The notes: a model not told the origin generated them from the sequence alone. DNA of 64,000 bases from Rhizobium sullae (GCF_025200715.1 NZ_CP104144.1:1674001-1738000); one strand, 5' to 3'; shown: positions 18,120 through 27,596, counted from the first letter of the stretch. Translations and numbers: made by a program.

Positions 18120-19157
18120 ATGAAGCACTTTATTGGCCTCGATGTCTCGGTAAAAGAGACTGCCGTTTGCATTATCGACGAATCCGGCAAGATCTGTCGT
18201 GAGGTGAAGGTTGTCAGCCACCCTGACGATCTCATTGCGGTGCTGAAGGACCCGACCTGGAACGTCGAGCGGGTCGGGCTTGAAGCCGGACCTTTGTCGC
18301 AGTGGTTATTCGAAGGGCTGGCCAGGGCGGGATTGCCGGTCATCTGTATCGAGACGCGCCATGTGAAGGCCTTCCTGAAGGCGCAGCCCAACAAGACGGA
18401 TCGCAACGATGCGCGCGGCATCGCGCAAATGATGCGCGTCAATCTGTATCGCCCAGTGCATGTGAAGACGCTGACGAGCCAGAAGCGGCGGGCGCTCTTA
18501 GCGGCCCGCAAGCTGCTGCAGGAAAAGGCGATCGCCATCGAGAACGACATCCGCGGCCTTCTGCGCAATTTCGGGCTGAAGGTTGGCGCCGTGGGAACGG
18601 CAAAGTTCGAAGAGCGCATTCGGGAGCTCACCGAAGGCATGCCCGACCTCGCGGCGATCATGGAGCCATTGCTTGCCGCCCGAGGGAAGCTGCGTACCGA
18701 ATTTGCGCGCCTGCACAGACAAGCCCTTGCGGTGGTGAAGGATGATGCCACCTGCCGGCGCCTGATGACGATCCCGGGTGTCGGCCCCGTGGTGGCGCTC
18801 GCCTATACCGCGACAATAGACATTCCGCAGCGCTTCAGAAACTCCAAGGCGGTGGGATCGATCCTGGGACTAACGCCGAAGCTCCACGAGTCCGGGGAAA
18901 GCAAGCGCGTCGGCTGCATATCGCTATGCGGGGACGGCACGATGCGCACTTTGCTCTATGAGGCTGCCCAGCTGCTGCTGACGCGCGTGGGGAAATGGTC
19001 GTGGCTGAAGGCTTGGGCGATGAAGATCGCCAAGCGGCGCGGCATGGCGAAAGCGAAAGTCGCACTCGCTCGTCGCCTAGCGGTCGTCATGCATCGCATG
19101 TGGCTCGACGGCACTGAATTCCGCTGGACGCGGGAAGCCATGACATCAGCGAGCTGA
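18120..19157 (+). CDS. IS110-family transposase, intact
   Basis: A full-length 345-residue IS110 recombinase. The RuvC-like catalytic residues are in FIGLDVSVKE, VGLEAGPLSQWL and KTDRNDARGIAQ; the C-terminal Transposase_20 domain has MTIPGVGPVVALAYTATID and LTPKLHESGESKRVG, which holds the conserved serine. The ATG at 18120 follows AGGAAAGG; the frame opens earlier at 18075. It differs greatly in length and sequence from the IS110 copy at 2254, so they are two different elements. No frame damage is seen, so this element may be mobile. Confidence 0.92.
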   Translation: MKHFIGLDVSVKETAVCIIDESGKICREVKVVSHPDDLIAVLKDPTWNVERVGLEAGPLSQWLFEGLARAGLPVICIETRHVKAFLKAQPNKTDRNDARGIAQMMRVNLYRPVHVKTLTSQKRRALLAARKLLQEKAIAIENDIRGLLRNFGLKVGAVGTAKFEERIRELTEGMPDLAAIMEPLLAARGKLRTEFARLHRQALAVVKDDATCRRLMTIPGVGPVVALAYTATIDIPQRFRNSKAVGSILGLTPKLHESGESKRVGCISLCGDGTMRTLLYEAAQLLLTRVGKWSWLKAWAMKIAKRRGMAKAKVALARRLAVVMHRMWLDGTEFRWTREAMTSAS

Positions 19158-19186
19158 CAAGAGGTCAGAAGGAGAAAGACACATAG

Positions 19187-19222
19187 TTCCGCCAGTTGGC
19201 GGAAGGACGTCCTTCGCAGGAC
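19187..19222 (+). repeat. Hairpins at the right end of the IS110
   Basis: TTCCGCC (19187-19193) pairs with GGCGGAA (19198-19204), and GTCCT (19209-19213) with AGGAC (19218-19222). They lie 30-65 bases after the transposase stop, inside the likely right end of the element. The element boundary was not determined. Confidence 0.35.
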
Positions 19223-19473
19223 GATGGATGAGGCAAGTTCGAACCTATGTCTGTGCCGATCGCATCACGCGGTAATCACGTCCCGGAGATTGAACCGCCC
19301 CATTCTCCTAACCCCATGCTGGGAGGGCGAAACGCCGATCCCGAAGAGAAGCGAGGACCTGCGGAAGATGTCATGCCCCAAAGAGGTGGAGACGCTCGTA
19401 AGTGCTTGACGCCAACACGCCGAATAGAGAAGACATGGGTAACACTTTTCGGTTTTTGGACTGGGAGGTGTAC

Positions 19474-19990
19474 ATGCCGTGGAGAGAGACTTCGGTGATG
19501 GAGGAACGTCTTCGATTTGTCGCCCGCCTTCTGGAGGGTGAAGGCATGAGCGAGGTGTGCCGTGCATTCGGCATCTCGCGCAAGGCCGACTACAAGATCT
19601 TCAATCGCTATAAGGATGACGGCGTGGAGGCGTTGACGGACCGGTCGCGCCGGCCGGTGCGTTATGCCAACCAGTTGCCTGAGCCGGTCGAGGCGATGAT
19701 CGTGCGGTGCAAGAAGGAGAAGCCGCATTGGGGTGCCAGGAAGATCCGAGAACTACTGGTGAAGCGCTTGGCCGGCGATGTGCGCGTACCCGCCAAAAGC
19801 ACGGTGCATGCCATTCTCGATCGGCACGGCCTGGTCGCCCATGCGCAAACGACAACGCCATCGAGCCGAAGGGACAGCCTTGTCGCCGGCCTTGCTGCCG
19901 AACGATCTGTGGTGTGCCGACTTCAAGGGCGAGTTCAAGCTTGGCAATGGTCAATACTGTTACCCATTGACGGTCACCGACCAGCCCTGA
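19474..19990 (+). pseudogene. IS481-like transposase remnant
   Basis: The front is an IS481-type helix-turn-helix region: MPWRETSVMEERLRFVARLL, EVCRAFGISRK and FNRYKDDGVEALTDRSRRP. It runs to about 19855 in one frame, then the reading continues in another frame with LLPNDLWCADFKGEFKLG and QYCYPLTVTDQ, the start of the DDE catalytic domain carrying the first aspartate. The sequence then stops matching after 19985, so most of the catalytic domain is gone. It is therefore both frameshifted and truncated. Confidence 0.8.
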
Positions 19991-20449
19991 AGCCATTGCG
20001 CTCGATATTGCGGCGCGTCTTCTGTCAGGATCTCGCCTGGACGACGAGGAGGTGCGCGAGGCAGGCAGGATCCGAGAACTTTTTTTCTCGCGCAAGAGTA
20101 CGGCGGGGGGCGAATTGCGGCTGACCCAGCCTCTTGTCAACCCGCAATATCAATATTTACATGACTACAGAGACGCGCCCAAAGTGACGCCAAATCCAGC
20201 AATCTCGCCCCCTGCAGCTAAATCAATCGGGTAAAGTTCGGATTAAGCGATGATCTTCGCAGCCCTGTGCCGACGGCTTCTGCAGACGGAATGCCTGCAC
20301 GCTCGGCGGCGGCGTGGGCACAACGGATTGTCCTCACTGAGATGATCACTCTCGTGCGTCAGGCAGGAACTTGAAGTTGTGCATTCGCAACATCGTGTGG
20401 AGAGCGGCCGAAATCGGTGCGGTCATGGGCAATTCCTTTGCCGCCGCCC
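19991..20449. other. Breakpoint region, no intact gene
   Basis: After the IS481 break, 20000-20120 can be read on the plus strand as IALDIAARLLSGSRLDDEEV and so on, which looks like coding sequence of an unknown gene without a start. Beyond 20130 nothing is recognised. The mixture suggests a deletion junction. Confidence 0.3.
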
Positions 20450-20683
20450 CTACCCCGCCGATGCTCGTTCGACGTAGCGTAAAATTCTGGTCACGGTCGG
20501 TCGACTAACGCCTGCCTCTCGGGCGATACAATCTGTTGACTTACCTTCGGCCTTTAGCCGTAACACTTCCTCGGATTTGTGTCTCATGGCGTATGCTGAC
20601 GAATCGTGTGCCGCCATCATGCCGAAGGATATGGCATTTTTGACCGCTGAGGCTTCGCAATATTCGGTATTGATAAGCGCCAT
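20450..20683 (-). CDS. Small helix-turn-helix protein
   Basis: About 77 residues from the ATG at 20683, chosen because AAGGGAG lies six bases before it; a TTG at 20773 opens the same frame without such a site. The C-terminal 40 residues read as a resolvase-like helix-turn-helix: RLKAEGKSTDCIAREAGVSR followed by PTVTRILRYV. The N-terminal part has no known match. It may be a small DNA-binding regulator or what is left of a recombinase. Neighbours are IS debris on one side and glycosyltransferase genes on the other. Confidence 0.5.
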   Translation of the reverse strand: MALINTEYCEASAVKNAISFGMMAAHDSSAYAMRHKSEEVLRLKAEGKSTDCIAREAGVSRPTVTRILRYVERASAG

Positions 20684-21064
20684 AACACGCTCCCTTGCAA
20701 TCACTGGAACATCAGAATCAATGACGTCAATATTGCTGCGAGTAAATTCAGACCTTAGCGGTATCTGATTCAAGCTTTATTCGGTACAGGCGATCAGGTG
20801 CGCATACCGCTCTCGTTCGAGCAAGGGGTTGATTTTGGCGCGTTGGCGCGTATGCCGACTCTCAGTACATGAAGGCCGTTCGGCATCGTTATCTGAATCG
20901 CGAGTAGAATAATTTCCAACGAGATCGGCATGTTCACTCGCGCCGCGCGCTCCGTCGAAGCCTTGTGGAGATAATGTCGGCAAATCATTACGCTCTTCAA
21001 ACCACAGGAATGTGCCGGCTACTTCGTAGAAGCTACATATGACCCCGATTAAGATGGGCGCGCC
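20684..21064. other. Spacer, no gene recognised
   Basis: Short open frames on both strands lack ribosome-binding sites and motifs. No repeat or hairpin stands out. Confidence 0.35.
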
Positions 21065-21766
21065 CTAGCGTGGCGCTGAAAGTTCGGTCGCGTTCTGAAT
21101 GAGCGTCATCCCTGTAATCTCCGAAAGCTCCGCCTCCGTCGTAAAAAGGTTCGGATACGCGCTGAGTTTCGTCAGCGCGTAAATATCCTCGTCAATCTGC
21201 TTGCGCGTTTTTCCGACCTCATTGTACGAATGCCCCATTTTTGTAACGGACATTCCTGACACGACAATGCTGGGAGCGCCCAGAAAAAGGCCATAACAGA
21301 TGGCCGCCACACCATTTGTAGCCTTCCCTATTTTGCCGATGCCTTCAGGGATCGGCCCGACAATCTCGTTCATAATCGCGTTGCGTTCGTCCTTTGTAAG
21401 TTTCTGCAGGGTGCCGACACGGACATGCGGCTTTAACAACAGTTGAAGCCGCATGATCGCCGTCGGTGCGGTGTGAAACCAGACTAAACCGCGGGTATTA
21501 AGCCTTGGGTGCTCCAGCCAGGACTTCCGTCGCTTGCGAATTGTCAGGTCGGCCCGGCCGAAACCAAACATTTCAGCTGTGCGGCCGGAATTGTTGACGT
21601 CCACACGTGCACAGAGTTCTATGAAATCGTTGGTAATCGTTGGATTCGGGGCGGACCCAAAAATCAGCCACGGCCTGTGCCGAATTCCGAGCTTGTCGAG
21701 CCAGGCGGTGTGCCGCCGCTTTAGTTCTAGAAGGCGCTGTTCCGTTACAAAATGGTGCCGCGTCAT
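21065..21766 (-). CDS. GT42-like putative glycosyltransferase A
   Basis: A 233-residue protein with no annotation I can give firmly. It has an N-terminal nucleotide-binding-like turn, PWLIFGSAPNP, and a C-terminal block NGVAAICYGLFLGAPSIVVS followed by GMSVTKMGHSYNE. This layout, S/N-G-x-x-A plus a GxD/M-like turn plus GxxYx, is the pattern of GT42 sialyltransferases such as Campylobacter Cst-II. Two other proteins in this window (22999-23838 and 24621-25397) show the same block. It lies divergent from the GT8 gene. I infer a surface-glycan sugar transferase; sialic-acid specificity is not shown, and no sialate synthesis genes are nearby. Confidence 0.5.
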   Translation of the reverse strand: MTRHHFVTEQRLLELKRRHTAWLDKLGIRHRPWLIFGSAPNPTITNDFIELCARVDVNNSGRTAEMFGFGRADLTIRKRRKSWLEHPRLNTRGLVWFHTAPTAIMRLQLLLKPHVRVGTLQKLTKDERNAIMNEIVGPIPEGIGKIGKATNGVAAICYGLFLGAPSIVVSGMSVTKMGHSYNEVGKTRKQIDEDIYALTKLSAYPNLFTTEAELSEITGMTLIQNATELSAPR

Positions 21767-22085
21767 TTCTGTTCAGATTCGCAGAGTTACGGTTTCAGTT
21801 AAAGAGACTCGCGATTGTGAGTGATCATGTCAATCGCCGCTCAGCCTGGCGCCAGATTCATCGACCTTGAGCGCAGCCGGCAGCTCTGCCAGTCCAGAAA
21901 ATGCGGCCATTGGTTGAAAAACTCCTATCGGAATTTTTATTTTGCCGTCTCTCGAAAAAACCAGATTGCTTTTTGGTATTGTTCGAGGCGGTTGCATTAG
22001 ACTATGCTGCATCTTCGCAAACGTGCGCGCTCGCTCTGATCAACGACGCAAACTTTGAGATTTGAACCGGCAATGAGACGTGTGA
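21767..22085. other. Divergent intergenic region in the glycan cluster
   Basis: About 320 bases between two divergent transferase genes. AT-rich from 21910 to 22020, so promoters for both directions are likely here, but no motif can be named. Confidence 0.35.
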
Positions 22086-23006
22086 ATGGGTAGGACCGCC
22101 GTTTATACATTCACGGACAAGTACATGCTGCCTGCTGCTTGTTGCGCGCTTCTGTCAGTCGCACGGCACTCGCGCGATCGCGATATGGGGCAGGTGATTG
22201 TGGGGATCGATCTTTCGCCAGAACATAAAGCCTCAGTTGCGGCATTCAACGCAAGACATGGCAGCAGCATCACAATCGTCGATTTCACCTTGCCGACGGA
22301 CCTTCCTGAGGCAAGCGGGCGTTGGACGAAAGCGACCCTTGCACGTCTCTATATCGATGAAATCATTGATGAATCCATCGATCGCGTCCTGTACATCGAC
22401 GCGGACGTATTAGTGGTCGATCCTATCGACGCAATATTTCAGTCGGATCTTCACGGCAATGTAATTGGCGCCGTCGACGATTACGTCACTGCTTTTCCTG
22501 ACAAGGCCAAAAAAAGAGAGTTGAAGCTTGGTCTCAGACATGGACCACGATACTTCAACGCCGGGGTTATTCTCCTTGACAGTAAGGCCGTTCGTACCAC
22601 GGGGCTCTTCAAGATGGCACGCGAACTACTGCAGTCCGGAGCACGTTACGACGCGAACGATCAGGATGTACTTAACATTGCTTTTCAGGGAGCATGGGAA
22701 CCATTAAACCCTCGGTGGAACGTGCAGACAGGCATCATGCCATTCGTGCGCGACCCGGTGATCGTTCATTTCACCGGACGCCGAAAGCCTTGGCAATCCT
22801 CGATCCGATGGATGCACACTCCCTACGCCCACGAATATCGTCAGATGCTACTCCAAACATCTTGGGCAGAATTTGTGAAGGAACGCCGCGTGCAACGGAA
22901 AATCGCCGATCTGCTTCTTTCCTTGGGTGGATACCTCGGCGGCGTTTACCGCGCAGGAAAAGTTAAGGCATATTTTGGCGATCAACGACGTTTGCCCGAT
23001 GCCTGA
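22086..23006 (+). CDS. Family 8 glycosyltransferase
   Basis: A 306-residue retaining transferase of the GT8 (LgtC/glycogenin-like) family. The fold starts MGRTAVYTFTDKYMLPAACC, ATLARLYIDEII leads to the metal-binding VLYIDADVLV with D105 and D107, and YFNAGVILLD and QDVLNIAFQG follow; VIVHFTGRRKPW gives the conserved histidine. GT8 enzymes often add galactose or glucose to lipopolysaccharide or capsule. The end overlaps the next gene by eight bases. Start at the ATG at 22086; no strong ribosome-binding site is present. Confidence 0.85.
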   Translation: MGRTAVYTFTDKYMLPAACCALLSVARHSRDRDMGQVIVGIDLSPEHKASVAAFNARHGSSITIVDFTLPTDLPEASGRWTKATLARLYIDEIIDESIDRVLYIDADVLVVDPIDAIFQSDLHGNVIGAVDDYVTAFPDKAKKRELKLGLRHGPRYFNAGVILLDSKAVRTTGLFKMARELLQSGARYDANDQDVLNIAFQGAWEPLNPRWNVQTGIMPFVRDPVIVHFTGRRKPWQSSIRWMHTPYAHEYRQMLLQTSWAEFVKERRVQRKIADLLLSLGGYLGGVYRAGKVKAYFGDQRRLPDA

Positions 23007-23838
23007 CAGCTTTCCAGACCTGTATAACACCCAAAGCAACGAAGCCTGGCGGGACTTCTTCGAGAAGCATCAGCACATCGTTTTGGTCGCAAATAGTGAC
23101 GTCCTCGACCCCCGTTCGATCCGCTCGCATGTGCCGGACGACACCTTGTTTATCTTCTTCAACAAAGCCTACAAAGTCCTGCACGAGAGTTTCGCCGGAC
23201 GTTCGATGCTCGTGGCCCGCAGTGGATCGATGGGAGCAAACATCGTGCACCGACATGAGGTCGACGATGTCTTGCGATATTTCTCGAAATGTGAATTCGC
23301 AGGAATACTCAACATCCGGACGGCAGCCGACGAGCGCTTCAGTCCCGCCTCAAAATTCAACGGCGCCAAGGTGTTACACGCCGATCTTGAACCCCTGATG
23401 TCGACCAAGTACCCGCCGAACAAAATACCGACGAGCGGGTTTGCGTTGATCGTCTGGATGAGAGAACTCCAGATAAAATCCCAAATTGTCTTGGCCGGTT
23501 TCTCAGGGCGACGAAGCCCGCGATGGAAGGTCTTCGACGTGCACGACTGGACGTTCGAGAGAGCCTATCTACGGCTTCTGGCCGACCGTGAGGTCATTAC
23601 GAATTTCGGCCAATTGACATCGACGCGGTTCGAAATTCTGAGCCAACAATTTCAAGATGCGAGCGCAGCGGAAATTCAGTCGGCGATAAATGAAACACTT
23701 GCAGCGCGGCTTGATGACGCTCTCGGGCATATCGATAGTTTGATGTCGATTACCAAATGGCAAAGAGCATTGAATTCTGCGTTTCGACGAATTCGACCAA
23801 AAACCCGAAAGCAGCGCAGCCTGGATCGCAACAAATAA
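22999..23838 (+). CDS. GT42/GT29-like putative glycosyltransferase B
   Basis: About 279 residues. It begins after the GT8 gene with an eight-base overlap (ATG at 22999), so the two are coupled. HQHIVLVANSDVLDP resembles the first strand and loop of sialyltransferase-like folds, and IPTSGFALIVWMRELQIKSQ followed by IVLAGFSG and FDVHDWTFERAYL resembles the S-G-x-x-A and acceptor-site blocks of the same fold, including a catalytic-type histidine in VHDW. The last 60 residues are a charged tail. It has the same core plan as the proteins at 21065 and 24621 but is clearly diverged. Exact activity unknown. Confidence 0.5.
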   Translation: MPDSFPDLYNTQSNEAWRDFFEKHQHIVLVANSDVLDPRSIRSHVPDDTLFIFFNKAYKVLHESFAGRSMLVARSGSMGANIVHRHEVDDVLRYFSKCEFAGILNIRTAADERFSPASKFNGAKVLHADLEPLMSTKYPPNKIPTSGFALIVWMRELQIKSQIVLAGFSGRRSPRWKVFDVHDWTFERAYLRLLADREVITNFGQLTSTRFEILSQQFQDASAAEIQSAINETLAARLDDALGHIDSLMSITKWQRALNSAFRRIRPKTRKQRSLDRNK

Positions 23839-23896
23839 GCCGCTCACTTTCCGTGACTTGCCAAACAACCACGAGTCCCGAACGAGAGGAAAACAC

Positions 23897-24583
23897 ATGA
23901 CGGAAGTCGTCAACATATATGTCGGTTTCGATTCGAAAGAAGTCGTCGCTCACCACGTGCTGTCGCAGAGCATTCTGGAGAGATCGAGTGTGCCGGTTCG
24001 TATAACGGCGATCTATCTTCCAAACCTCGGAAAGGTCTTTACGAGAGAGCGCAACGCACTGCAGTCGACTGAGTTCTCGTTCTCTCGCTTCCTAACGCCA
24101 TACTTGAGCTCCTTTCAGGGGTGGAGCCTCTTTATGGATTGCGACATGCTCGCGAGAGCAGATATCGCTGAATTGTGGGCACTCAGAGATGACCGCTTCT
24201 CAGCCATGTGCGTCAAGCACGACTACCAGCCAAAAATAGAGACGAAGTTCCTGGGCCAAACACAAACGAAATACGAAAAGAAAAACTGGTCCAGCTTAAT
24301 CCTCTTCAACAATGCTCGGTGCAAAGCGTTAAGTCCCGAGTACGTGAATACCGCGACCGGCCTACAGTTACATCAGTTCAAATGGCTTGAAAGCGATGAT
24401 CTGATCGGTGAACTGCCGGTCACATGGAATTATCTCGTGAATGAATATGACAAGAGAGATGATGCCAAAATTGTGCATTTCACGGACGGCGGCCCGTATT
24501 TCGACGAGTATAAGGATAATGATTACGCCGACGAGTGGTTTGCGACAAGAGATCGAATGCTCCATGTTCAGCAGCGAACATGA
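23897..24583 (+). CDS. Putative glycosyltransferase with DxD motif
   Basis: About 228 residues from the ATG at 23897, preceded by GAGAGG. It starts NIYVGFDSKEVVAHHVLSQS, a pattern of GT8-like or related transferases of rhizobial and other bacterial surface clusters, and holds GWSLFMDCDML with D81 and D83 as the likely metal-binding pair. VTWNYLVNEYD and KIVHFTDGGPYFD near the end match the donor-side conserved blocks. It is in line with the GT8 and GT42-like genes upstream and convergent with the next gene. Confidence 0.72.
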   Translation: MTEVVNIYVGFDSKEVVAHHVLSQSILERSSVPVRITAIYLPNLGKVFTRERNALQSTEFSFSRFLTPYLSSFQGWSLFMDCDMLARADIAELWALRDDRFSAMCVKHDYQPKIETKFLGQTQTKYEKKNWSSLILFNNARCKALSPEYVNTATGLQLHQFKWLESDDLIGELPVTWNYLVNEYDKRDDAKIVHFTDGGPYFDEYKDNDYADEWFATRDRMLHVQQRT

Positions 24584-24620
24584 GCGATTGCGCTGACGGC
24601 TCCACCCGGAAGGGCCGTCT

Positions 24621-25397
24621 TCAAGAGACCTGCGTAGCCGTCGGCACCGGTTGCCACAGGGGTAGACCGGTGGCCTCAGATACATTCGGATCAGCCGTGA
24701 AAATCGGCATCCCCAACTTAATCAATCGCCGGATCATGTTCATATCCGGCTCTGAATGTTTTCGTGCCAGTCCAACATGATTATACGCGTGTCCCGCTGA
24801 TGATGGATCAATGCCCGACAAAATCACGGCAGACGCATTGCTATTGAGAGCGAGTAAAGCCGCGATAATGCCGTTCGAGTATTTCGTCGAGGCGTCGAGC
24901 TCGAAATTAAGAACTCCACTCACCTTCCGAACTAGTGAAACTCGCCTATAACGGTCGATAATCTCAAGATTGTCGCACCGGTAATCAAATGCTCGCAGAC
25001 CCTGCTCGAGTTGGCGCCGGCCATGGCGCCAAAGCATAAGATAAAGAGTTCCAGTCTCCCTTCCCCTCAAAATCCGGCGGACTTCGCGAGCATTTGTATT
25101 AAGCCCTTCAATCTGGTTGTACTGCATGATCGTTATGTGTGGCTTGGCGACGCCCCATGATTCCACCGTATGTTGAGAACCATTGATCGTCACGATTCGA
25201 TACGTGTCATCCATGTTGGCGGGCATGTTCGCCTGTGGCGCCGATCCGACGACCGCGACAATCTTGCCGGTCAGTGTGGGATCAAATACAGGCTCAGGCC
25301 GCACTAACAGATATTTTATAAGCCGATAAATCCATTGCTTGGCACGGAACACGTGGCCGTGCTGGATGTTTTCCAAATCATCATTCTGCAAGCTCAA
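24621..25397 (-). CDS. GT42-like putative glycosyltransferase C
   Basis: A 258-residue protein, TTG start preceded by AGGGTGA. VAVVGSAPQANMP is the nucleotide-binding-like turn and TKYSNGIIAALLALNSNASA followed by VILSGIDPSSAGHAYNHVGL is the GT42-like block with SGID, closer to Cst-II than the other two paralogues here. SEATGLPLW near the end matches SEITGMTLI in the protein at 21065, so those two are related. The gene is convergent with the DxD transferase gene. Function as a surface sugar transferase is inferred. Confidence 0.55.
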   Translation of the reverse strand: MSLQNDDLENIQHGHVFRAKQWIYRLIKYLLVRPEPVFDPTLTGKIVAVVGSAPQANMPANMDDTYRIVTINGSQHTVESWGVAKPHITIMQYNQIEGLNTNAREVRRILRGRETGTLYLMLWRHGRRQLEQGLRAFDYRCDNLEIIDRYRRVSLVRKVSGVLNFELDASTKYSNGIIAALLALNSNASAVILSGIDPSSAGHAYNHVGLARKHSEPDMNMIRRLIKLGMPIFTADPNVSEATGLPLWQPVPTATQVS

Positions 25398-25430
25398 TCA
25401 CCCTAGATTGCCAAACCAGAAGTAGCGCGT

Positions 25431-25553
25431 TCATGCGCCGATCCCGAAAATGCCGTCGTCATCGGTCATTATGCATGACCAGACCCCTTGCCCATACTGA
25501 TTGAACGCGAAATTCTTTGCCTCATCAACGGTCGAAAAATAAGCCCATTGCAT
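25431..25553 (-). CDS. Small hypothetical protein
   Basis: A possible 40-residue product, with aromatic residues (MQWAYFSTVDEAKNFAFNQY) and an acidic end. It lies between the GT42-like gene and the ParB remnant and may simply be the tail of a larger broken frame. No family recognised. Confidence 0.25.
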   Translation of the reverse strand: MQWAYFSTVDEAKNFAFNQYGQGVWSCIMTDDDGIFGIGA

Positions 25554-25559
25554 AGGATC

Positions 25560-25986
25560 TTCTCTCCGGAAACGCCGAGGAACGCTTCGACGTCCGTATC
25601 CTCGCCGGCGTGAAGAGGTCCTCCTGCCAAACGATGCCATAGGCCTGGCGGAGATCGTCGCCGAAACTCGCGTCCTTGGCAAGCATGCGGATCTTGGTGA
25701 GCGCTCTCGCGACCTCCCACCACGAGGCCTGTTACTGCTTCTTCGGCTTGTACTTTTTCCAGACTTCGGCCTGCTCGTTGTAGCTCGCCGCCGCAATGGT
25801 GCGAAGCTGCTGCTCGGACGGCAAGTCGCCGCGTGCCATATCTTCGAGCATGGCGGGAAAGACGTTGGCGAGCAAACGCAGCCGACGGATCTGGCGAACC
25901 GAAAGAGCCAAGGCGGCTGCGACCGATTCCTCTGTCCAGCCGAGCGCCACCAGGCGCTCGATGGCACGCCATTGGTCGACGGGGTT
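25560..25986 (-). pseudogene. ParB/RepB-like plasmid protein remnant
   Basis: The minus strand encodes the middle and C-terminal part of a ParB-like nuclease/partition protein common on rhizobial plasmids: VDQWRAIERLVALGWTEES, LSVRQIRRLRLLANV (the KorB-like helix-turn-helix), SEQQLRTIAAAS and KKYKPKKQ. A TAA stop at 25732-25734 interrupts it, then the same frame continues with ASWWEVARALTKIRMLAKDA and GDDLRQAYGIVWQEDLFTP, and after a one-base shift EDTDVEAFLG. The N-terminal nuclease half is missing. It marks earlier plasmid or conjugative DNA here. Confidence 0.72.
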
Positions 25987-26337
25987 TAGTGGTTAGGTTA
26001 TGCGTCAAGTGTCCTGTTTGGTCGATCGTGTTGATTATAGCGTCTTCGTCACGAGAACCTCTCGACGTGTATCTTTTGGTCCCGCTGCTCTTTGGCATCA
26101 GGTGTCAAATTCGAAAGAGAACTGGAGTGGGCTTCGTCAAGAATGTCGCAGAAGGTGGATTGCCGTCGACGGTGAGTTTCTAACCGAAGACCGGATTGCA
26201 CTATCTTCCGGAGCTATCGTGATAGCGCCGGAGCAAACCGAGGCTTTCGACAGCCACCTCGGTGATCCTCCAATTTGGGGAAGTGTTGCGCTCGCTCCGT
26301 TCTGCTAAGCTGTCCGCAGACAGTCGAGGAAAATGCC
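25987..26337. other. Intergenic region before the methyltransferase
   Basis: About 350 bases with only unconvincing short frames. The last 60 bases should hold the methyltransferase promoter; no clear hexamers were identified. Confidence 0.35.
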
Positions 26338-27327
26338 ATGCCCAGCCCCTTGCAACAGATCATGAGGTTAGGATTCGGGTTCGCCGTGTCACAGGCGCTG
26401 CGCGTCATTATCGAACTCCGCGTCCCCGATCTCCTGGCCGCCCGCGAGCAGTCGGTGGATGAGTTAGCGGCTGCCACTCAGGCAGATGCTGACGCGCTTT
26501 ATCGTGTAATGCGACTTCTCGCGCCTGAAGGGGTCTTCACGGAAGTATTGCCTCGTCATTTCGAGTTGACGGAGCTTGGCGCCGCGCTGCGCTCTGATCG
26601 CCCGGGTCCCGGTGACTTCGTCCGTATGATCAACAGCGAGGCTTATCTTGCCTTCGAGCAACTGCTGTATTCTGTTCGCACAGGAGAGCCAGCTTTCGAC
26701 AAGGTGTTCGGGAGCCCAAGGTTTGACTGGCTGTCAGAGCACCCAGAGCAGGCTGCCTTGTTTCAGCGTGCCATGGTCGCCTTGAGCCAAGGCAGCAACG
26801 AGGCCGTGGCCGAAGCTTATGATTTCAGCCCGTTCACGCGGATCGTCGACGTTGGCGGCGGACATGGCCAGCTTCTCTCGGCGATCCTGGCCCGTAACCC
26901 CCATCTGAGCGGCGTGCTTTTCGATCTGCCTTCGGGCGTCGCGGCAGCACAGCAGGGTGCCGGAGGCAATCTGCCGCGCACCGAATTTATCGCAGGTGAC
27001 TTCTTTGAGAGCGTCCCCAGTGGTGACGTCTACGTCATCAAGAAGGTCGTTCACGATTGGCACAATGAGCGTGCCGCGGCCATCCTGCGAAATTGCCGCA
27101 AGGCTATGCTACCGGACGCAAAGGTGCTTGTGGCCGAGACGCTCGTGCCACCGGGTGACGAACCGAACCAGATCAAAGGAATCGACGTGGTCATGCTCGC
27201 CATCACCGGCGGCCTGGAGAGGACGGAGGCACAGTATGCAAGCCTGTTCGACGCCGCGGGGCTACGGCTTGAACGGGTGATTCAGACCCGGGGACCCATT
27301 TCCATCCTTGAGACATCTCCAGCCTAA
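26338..27327 (+). CDS. O-methyltransferase (acetylserotonin-MT-like)
   Basis: About 329 residues of the plant-type O-methyltransferase (Methyltransf_2) family. The N-terminal dimerisation winged helix covers about 1-100; the SAM site shows FTRIVDVGGGHGQLLSAIL; KKVVHDWHNERAAAILRNCR contains the catalytic-type histidine; and LETLVPPG-like VAETLVPPGDEPN follows. Such enzymes methylate small phenolic or polyketide hydroxyl groups using S-adenosylmethionine. Start at the ATG at 26338 after CGAGGA; the frame opens at 26275. It stands alone, so the substrate cannot be guessed. Confidence 0.82.
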   Translation: MPSPLQQIMRLGFGFAVSQALRVIIELRVPDLLAAREQSVDELAAATQADADALYRVMRLLAPEGVFTEVLPRHFELTELGAALRSDRPGPGDFVRMINSEAYLAFEQLLYSVRTGEPAFDKVFGSPRFDWLSEHPEQAALFQRAMVALSQGSNEAVAEAYDFSPFTRIVDVGGGHGQLLSAILARNPHLSGVLFDLPSGVAAAQQGAGGNLPRTEFIAGDFFESVPSGDVYVIKKVVHDWHNERAAAILRNCRKAMLPDAKVLVAETLVPPGDEPNQIKGIDVVMLAITGGLERTEAQYASLFDAAGLRLERVIQTRGPISILETSPA

Positions 27328-27596
27328 GATAAATACGATCAATGCTACCGGAATGTGCGGGCAAGCGAGGCGCATCGCCTTGCGAGGGTCGCAGGCCTGA
27401 TGTCGCGACGGTCGCGATTGAGTGCCAGCGTCAGCCGGAGTCTCGGAATGCGAACAACTTCTCTTCTTTCCCTCCTCATCCCTCCTGGTTTACAACCCCA
27501 GCCATATCGATCGGGCGTTGATCTACGACAAACGCAGGAACTGAAACCGCAGCACACACCTTAGAACCTTGACAGCATATAACTTCGAGATCATAT

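Noticed and set aside
19230..19250. tRNA-like T-loop string (GTTCGAACC)
   Set aside because: The surrounding bases do not fold into acceptor, D and anticodon arms; it lies in the right end region of the IS110.
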